Of a stretch of 12,031 nt of DNA, positions 6,687 to 12,031 are shown piece by piece. The DNA is from Acidobacteriota bacterium (GTDB lineage Bacteria > Acidobacteriota > Terriglobia > Terriglobales > Acidobacteriaceae): the NCBI GenBank assembly GCA_019510535.1, contig JAEKKE010000171.1:1-12031 (forward strand), given 5' to 3'. The translations under genes and the position numbers were made by a program. Numbering within the stretch: position 1 is the first letter of the stretch; each line of letters starts with the position of its first letter. The notes beneath the pieces were generated by a model. It searched no databases, was not told the origin of the DNA, and worked only from the letters and a program-made list of their open reading frames with translations.

Positions 6687-7601
6687 TCAAGCGACACGTG
6701 AGCTCTGTTTATGCTTCTTCGCGGTCTTCGCCTGTGAGGCCAGCGTTGCCTGCACGGCCTCTGTCAGCAGAATCTTCATGCGATCGACCGCGATACCTGT
6801 GGACTGCGGATTGCGATGAAGCGTAACCGGCAGCGCGCCAAGCGCGGGTAAACCGAAGAGCGATGCCGCTGAGATCAGGCCTTCGGGAAGCCGCAATCCT
6901 GTGCGCGCCGTGATGCCCAGACCCGCAAGCAGCGCGGCCCATAGGCCTTCAAGACTGGGACTGCTGGCGGCGATGCGATATGGCGTTGTGGCCGTCTCCA
7001 GATGTTCGATGGCGCATCGGCGAAAGGCACACTGTGGTCCAAGCGCAGCCAGCGGCAGAGGATGATTCTGCGGAGGAGCAAAGGTGGAAGCTGCAATCCA
7101 CACGATCTCAAGCTGCCCAATAGTCTCGGCTGCCGCGCGTGTCTCATGACCGATTGCAACCGCGAGATCGATCTGCGATGCCTCCACCGCATCGGCCAGT
7201 GCCGCATTGCCTTCGATGCGCAGCTCAACCTGCATCCGCGGATAGAGCAGGGCAAAGTGTGACAACGCAGAAGGCAGCGCCGCGGCGAAGTCCTGCGTGC
7301 AACCGATGCGGATATGTCCGGCGATATTGGCGCCCTGCATCGTGTCCAGCAGCTCATCGTTGAGCGAGAGCATGCGGCGTGCATACGCAAGCGCCACCAC
7401 GCCCTCTTCAGTCAGGGCAAGGCCGCGGCCGCGTTTCCGAAAGACCGGTGCTCCCAGCTCCTCCTGCAGCCGCTTCATCTGCAGGCTCACAGCAGAGGGC
7501 GTGCGCCCCAGCCGCTCTGCCGCCAGCGCCAGACTGCCAAGATCATTCGCAACGGTCAGTGTGCGCAAGGTGTCGAGATCAAGCGTAAGCCGTGTAGACA
7601 T
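6687..7601 (-). CDS. LysR family transcriptional regulator (LrhA-like)
   Basis: From the ATG at 7599-7601 the product is 304 residues, the normal LysR length. The N-terminal winged helix-turn-helix is typical (LDLDTLRTLTVANDLGSLAL, then AAERLGRTPSAVSLQMKRLQ, GRGLALTEEG). A linker helix and the substrate-binding fold follow (HIRIGCTQDFAAALPSALSH starts subdomain I). The LDLDTLRT start and the SLEGLWAALLAGLGITAR segment recall the LrhA subgroup from memory. The frame is open farther upstream (other possible start: ATG ending at 7637), but that part runs into a family B repeat and is not preferred. No clear ribosome-binding site precedes the chosen ATG, so a leaderless transcript is possible. 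It is divergent from the MetE-like gene and upstream of the lipocalin gene; LysR regulators often control a divergent neighbour. The effector is unknown. Confidence 0.9.
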   Translation of the reverse strand: MSTRLTLDLDTLRTLTVANDLGSLALAAERLGRTPSAVSLQMKRLQEELGAPVFRKRGRGLALTEEGVVALAYARRMLSLNDELLDTMQGANIAGHIRIGCTQDFAAALPSALSHFALLYPRMQVELRIEGNAALADAVEASQIDLAVAIGHETRAAAETIGQLEIVWIAASTFAPPQNHPLPLAALGPQCAFRRCAIEHLETATTPYRIAASSPSLEGLWAALLAGLGITARTGLRLPEGLISAASLFGLPALGALPVTLHRNPQSTGIAVDRMKILLTEAVQATLASQAKTAKKHKQSSRVA

Positions 7602-7638
7602 CGTGCGCGTAGTGTAGCCGATAGTGAGCCCATACATC

Positions 7639-7778
7639 GGGTGCCCCACATACGCGAAGCTTATGTGGGTGGTTCGAGCGAAGCTCGAATTGTCTTTGTC
7701 GTTCGAGATCCCACCCATCGCGTTACCACCCCACCGAACAAGTTCGTCGGGGCCCCCGATACGCGATGGATGGGCACC
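7639..7778. repeat. Repeat family B, copy 1
   Basis: It starts GGGTGCCCCACATACGCG. CCCACATA (7645-7652) pairs with TATGTGGG (7662-7669), and TTCGAGC-GAA-GCTCGAA forms a second hairpin at 7675-7691. The right half is one long imperfect hairpin, 7710-7722 with 7762-7774 (12 of 13 pairs), capped by ACAAGTTCGTCGGGG, which also occurs at 9054-9065. The end, GGGCACC, mirrors the start. It fills most of the gap between the divergent LysR and MetE-like genes. Confidence 0.8.
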
Positions 7779-7796
7779 TAGTGCATGGGTTCCTAA

Positions 7797-7829
7797 GATT
7801 TCCAATTTCCAATTTGGAAATTGGAAATC
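7797..7829. repeat. 33-nt perfect palindrome upstream of the MetE-like gene
   Basis: Two 16-nt arms, GATTTCCAATTTCCAA and its exact complement, flank a single central T. Internally TTTCCAA and TTGGAAA are repeated. It lies 71 nt before the preferred start of the MetE-like gene and 27 nt before a plausible ribosome-binding sequence (AAGGAGAA at 7856-7863), so it is in the promoter or leader of that gene. It could be a dyad operator, a cruciform or an RNA hairpin. Confidence 0.85.
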
Positions 7830-7899
7830 TCCACCGTGATAGCTTGAAATCAGCGAAGGAGAACCTCAACGCTTGCCGTCGACCCCATCCGAATTCGCA

Positions 7900-8937
7900 A
7901 TGTCGCAGACAGCTCTCCGCCGCCCGACCTTCGATCCCGCCGGAGCTGTTACCGGAGTCGGCAGCCTGCCGCTCACCTCGCTTCCTGAAGCCCTGGAATC
8001 GGTGATTAGCTTCTCGCCGCAGGTACCCTTCTGGCCCCAGCTTCCGCAGCGTTCAGAACGTGAAGCTGCCATCGGGCAGGGCTTCGACTGCATCCGCCAC
8101 CTCATCGAGCCGCGCAGCGACGGCTATGGCTACCAGGTCCCGGAAGGCAGCATCGATGCGGTCATCGACGTTCTGCACAACGGCGACGGTTACCTTACCG
8201 AAGACAACGCCGCCGGCTTCTTCGCATTGGAAGAGGCGCTCGCCTCAGGAGTATTCCCGCAGGCCGCCGCCGTCAAAGGACAGATCGAAGGTCCCATCAC
8301 GCTCGCAGCCTTTCTCTTCTACAAAGGCCGGCCGTTCCTCTCCGATCCAGTTCTGTTCTCGTCGGTCGCCTTCCACGTTTCGCAACTCATCTGCTGGCAG
8401 GCCAATCGCCTTCGCGCGGCAAACTTGCCCGTGTTGTTGTTCGTCGATGAGCCGGGCCTGTGTCTCGAGATCCCCGGACTTCCCGAAGAACATCGCCTCA
8501 GCGCCCTGGCCGCAATCCTCGACGATGCCCGCACGCGCGGCGTCTATGCCGGCCTGCACTGCTGCGCGTCGCAGCCCTTTGATCGCATGTTCCGAGTCAG
8601 GCCTGACATTCTGTCCTTCGATGCGCATGAAGGTCTGGAGTCGTTCTTCACGCATCCGCAGGCGATGGACTTCGTGAACCAGGGAGGCACAGTCGCCTAC
8701 GGTCTGGTGCCGACGAAGCGGCACCTTGACGCCATGGACGCGGCACAAATCTTCCTCCGCTGGCTCGAGTGCGCATCGCGCGCGGGCGATCCGCAGAAGC
8801 TCGCGCAACGGGCGATGATCACAGCGACGTGCGGTCTCGGTCTTTTGGAACGGGAGTCAGTGCCGCAATCCTTCAATGTTGCCCACGGAGTCAGCAAGCT
8901 GGTACGAAGCCTTGCGGGATTGCCGGATGAGGAATAA
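7900..8937 (+). CDS. Core MetE-like (cobalamin-independent methionine synthase / UROD-fold) protein
   Basis: From the ATG at 7900 the product is 345 residues. It starts with GVGSLPLTSLPEALESV and a VPFWPQLPQRSEREA motif, as in short MetE-like proteins that have only the C-terminal catalytic barrel. The zinc ligands of MetE seem to be conserved: H220-x-C222 in GLHCCASQ and C311 in ATCGLGLL. At the glutamate ligand position there may be an aspartate (D241 in ILSFDAHEG). LFVDEPGL is a further barrel motif. The N-terminal folate-binding half of classical MetE (about 750 residues) is absent, so the methyl donor is probably not methyl-tetrahydrofolate; a corrinoid protein or another thiol-linked methyl group is possible. 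The start is uncertain: a TTG at 7873 has AAGGAG 11 nt upstream, whereas the ATG has none. The gene is divergent from a LysR gene and convergent with metH. Confidence 0.85.
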   Translation: MSQTALRRPTFDPAGAVTGVGSLPLTSLPEALESVISFSPQVPFWPQLPQRSEREAAIGQGFDCIRHLIEPRSDGYGYQVPEGSIDAVIDVLHNGDGYLTEDNAAGFFALEEALASGVFPQAAAVKGQIEGPITLAAFLFYKGRPFLSDPVLFSSVAFHVSQLICWQANRLRAANLPVLLFVDEPGLCLEIPGLPEEHRLSALAAILDDARTRGVYAGLHCCASQPFDRMFRVRPDILSFDAHEGLESFFTHPQAMDFVNQGGTVAYGLVPTKRHLDAMDAAQIFLRWLECASRAGDPQKLAQRAMITATCGLGLLERESVPQSFNVAHGVSKLVRSLAGLPDEE

Positions 8938-8947
8938 CCCATGCACC

Positions 8948-9329
8948 GGGTGCCCCACATACGCGAAGCTTATGTGGGTAGTTCGAGCGAAGCTCGAATC
9001 TTTTTTGGTTTGTCATTTCGCAGCGTAGCGGAGAAATCTGCTTCTCTACCCCAACAAGTTCGTCGGGTACCTCGAAGGTGGTCACCCGGTTTAGGATAAG
9101 CGCTGAAGGCGCGTTCTATACCGGCCTGGGGCAACGCCCCAGGTTCATGGGCACAGTAAGACCTAAGGGCTGAAGGCCCGCTCCATAGTCCTTAGTGTGT
9201 GCGGATCCGTTGTATCTATGGGGATCGGATAAAAGCAGATTTCTCCGCTCTGCTGCGAAATGACAAACTAAAAACGGATCGAGCCGGCGCTCGATACTCC
9301 CACATAAGCTTCGCGTATGTGGGGCACCC
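8948..9329. repeat. Repeat family B, long inverted repeat (copy 2)
   Basis: The left arm (8948-9043) starts GGGTGCCCCACATACGCG and carries the TTCGAGC-GAA-GCTCGAA hairpin, then TTTGTCATTTCGCAGC and GGAGAAATCTGCTT. The right arm (9233-9329) is the inverse: AAGCAGATTTCTCC, GCTGCGAAATGACAAAC, and an end in GTATGTGGGGCACCC. The 189-nt centre contains ACAAGTTCGTCGGG and a complete family A arm. The element begins 11 nt after the MetE-like stop, and with the nested A arm it accounts for the whole 427-nt gap before the metH stop. The palindrome could end transcription from both convergent genes. No coding potential is seen. Confidence 0.88.
9099..9200 (+). repeat. Repeat family A, single arm nested in a family B element
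   Basis: AGCGCTGAAGGCGCGTTC, CTATACCGG, CCTGGGGC-AAC-GCCCCAGG, a 21-nt spacer and GGGCTGAAGGCCCG occur in the same order as in the left arms at 3059 and 5763, with no inverted partner. It shows that the single arm, not the arm pair, is the repeating unit. Confidence 0.85.
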
Positions 9330-9364
9330 AGTTCCGACCTAATTCATCGATACAGCCACAACCG

Positions 9365-12031
<2,667 letters not shown>

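Noticed and set aside
6152..6826. Plus-strand frame longer than the lipocalin gene it covers
   Set aside because: It spans the lipocalin gene, the intergenic gap and the end of the LysR gene, is rich in arginine and lacks any domain, whereas the minus-strand product has a signal peptide and a lipocalin-like pattern.
7602..7899. Possible cobalamin or SAM riboswitch before the MetE-like gene
   Set aside because: The leader contains the family B repeat and the 33-nt palindrome but none of the conserved riboswitch core strings I could recognise, such as a B12-box-like GCCACTG.
8245..8808. Minus-strand frame inside the MetE-like gene
   Set aside because: It is antisense to a gene with conserved family motifs and has no start context or domain.
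3059..9200. CRISPR-like look of short palindromic repeats with 21-22 nt variable spacers
   Set aside because: The conserved units are not in a tandem array, the two hairpins that flank the spacer are different sequences, copies are kilobases apart and in both orientations, and no cas gene is present.

Overview
The window looks like a chromosomal segment of an acidobacterium, probably class Terriglobia (Edaphobacter, Granulicella, Terriglobus and relatives). The inference rests on a PadR regulator paired with an orphan-permease-like membrane protein, a zinc-finger anti-sigma factor fused to a carboxypeptidase-regulatory-like domain, a core MetE-like protein, moderately high GC with mixed codon use, and many intergenic palindromic repeats. 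No database search was possible, so the placement is from memory of family layouts.

Layout. Bases 3-146 (+) hold the C-terminal end of a membrane protein. On the minus strand follow a small secreted protein (230-661), then a sigma/anti-sigma operon whose reading frames overlap by 4 bp (sigma factor 2064-3017, transmembrane anti-sigma 736-2067), then a secreted TPR protein (3376-4431). Next comes a second 4-bp-overlapping pair: PadR regulator (5365-5691) followed by an integral membrane protein (4649-5368). A lipocalin-like secreted protein (6158-6640) and a LysR regulator of the LrhA type (6687-7601) are also on the minus strand. A core MetE-like methyltransferase (7900-8937) runs on the plus strand, divergent from the LysR gene. 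The end of the window is most of a cobalamin-dependent methionine synthase, metH (9365-12031, minus), which runs off the right edge.

Repeats. Two families fill nearly every gap. Family A is a ~100-nt arm carrying GCGCTGAAGGCGC, CCTGGGGC-AAC-GCCCCAGG and GGGCTGAAGGCCC. It occurs as convergent arm pairs (3059-3335, 5763-6052), as a lone arm (9099-9200) and as a short fragment (157-180). Family B begins GGGTGCCCCACATACGCG. It occurs at 7639-7778 and as a long inverted repeat at 8948-9329 that encloses the lone A arm. Arm spacer length is nearly constant while spacer sequence varies, and stem bases covary, so the folded structure rather than the primary sequence appears to be conserved.

Biology. 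The sigma/anti-sigma operon and the PadR pair are two separate regulatory modules. The MetE-like protein and MetH both concern methyl transfer to homocysteine. The most unusual coding signal is inside metH: all 36 glycine codons in the 5' half are GGC, but only 18 of 31 in the 3' part, with the change at about 10645-10706. This suggests a mosaic gene or an assembly junction.
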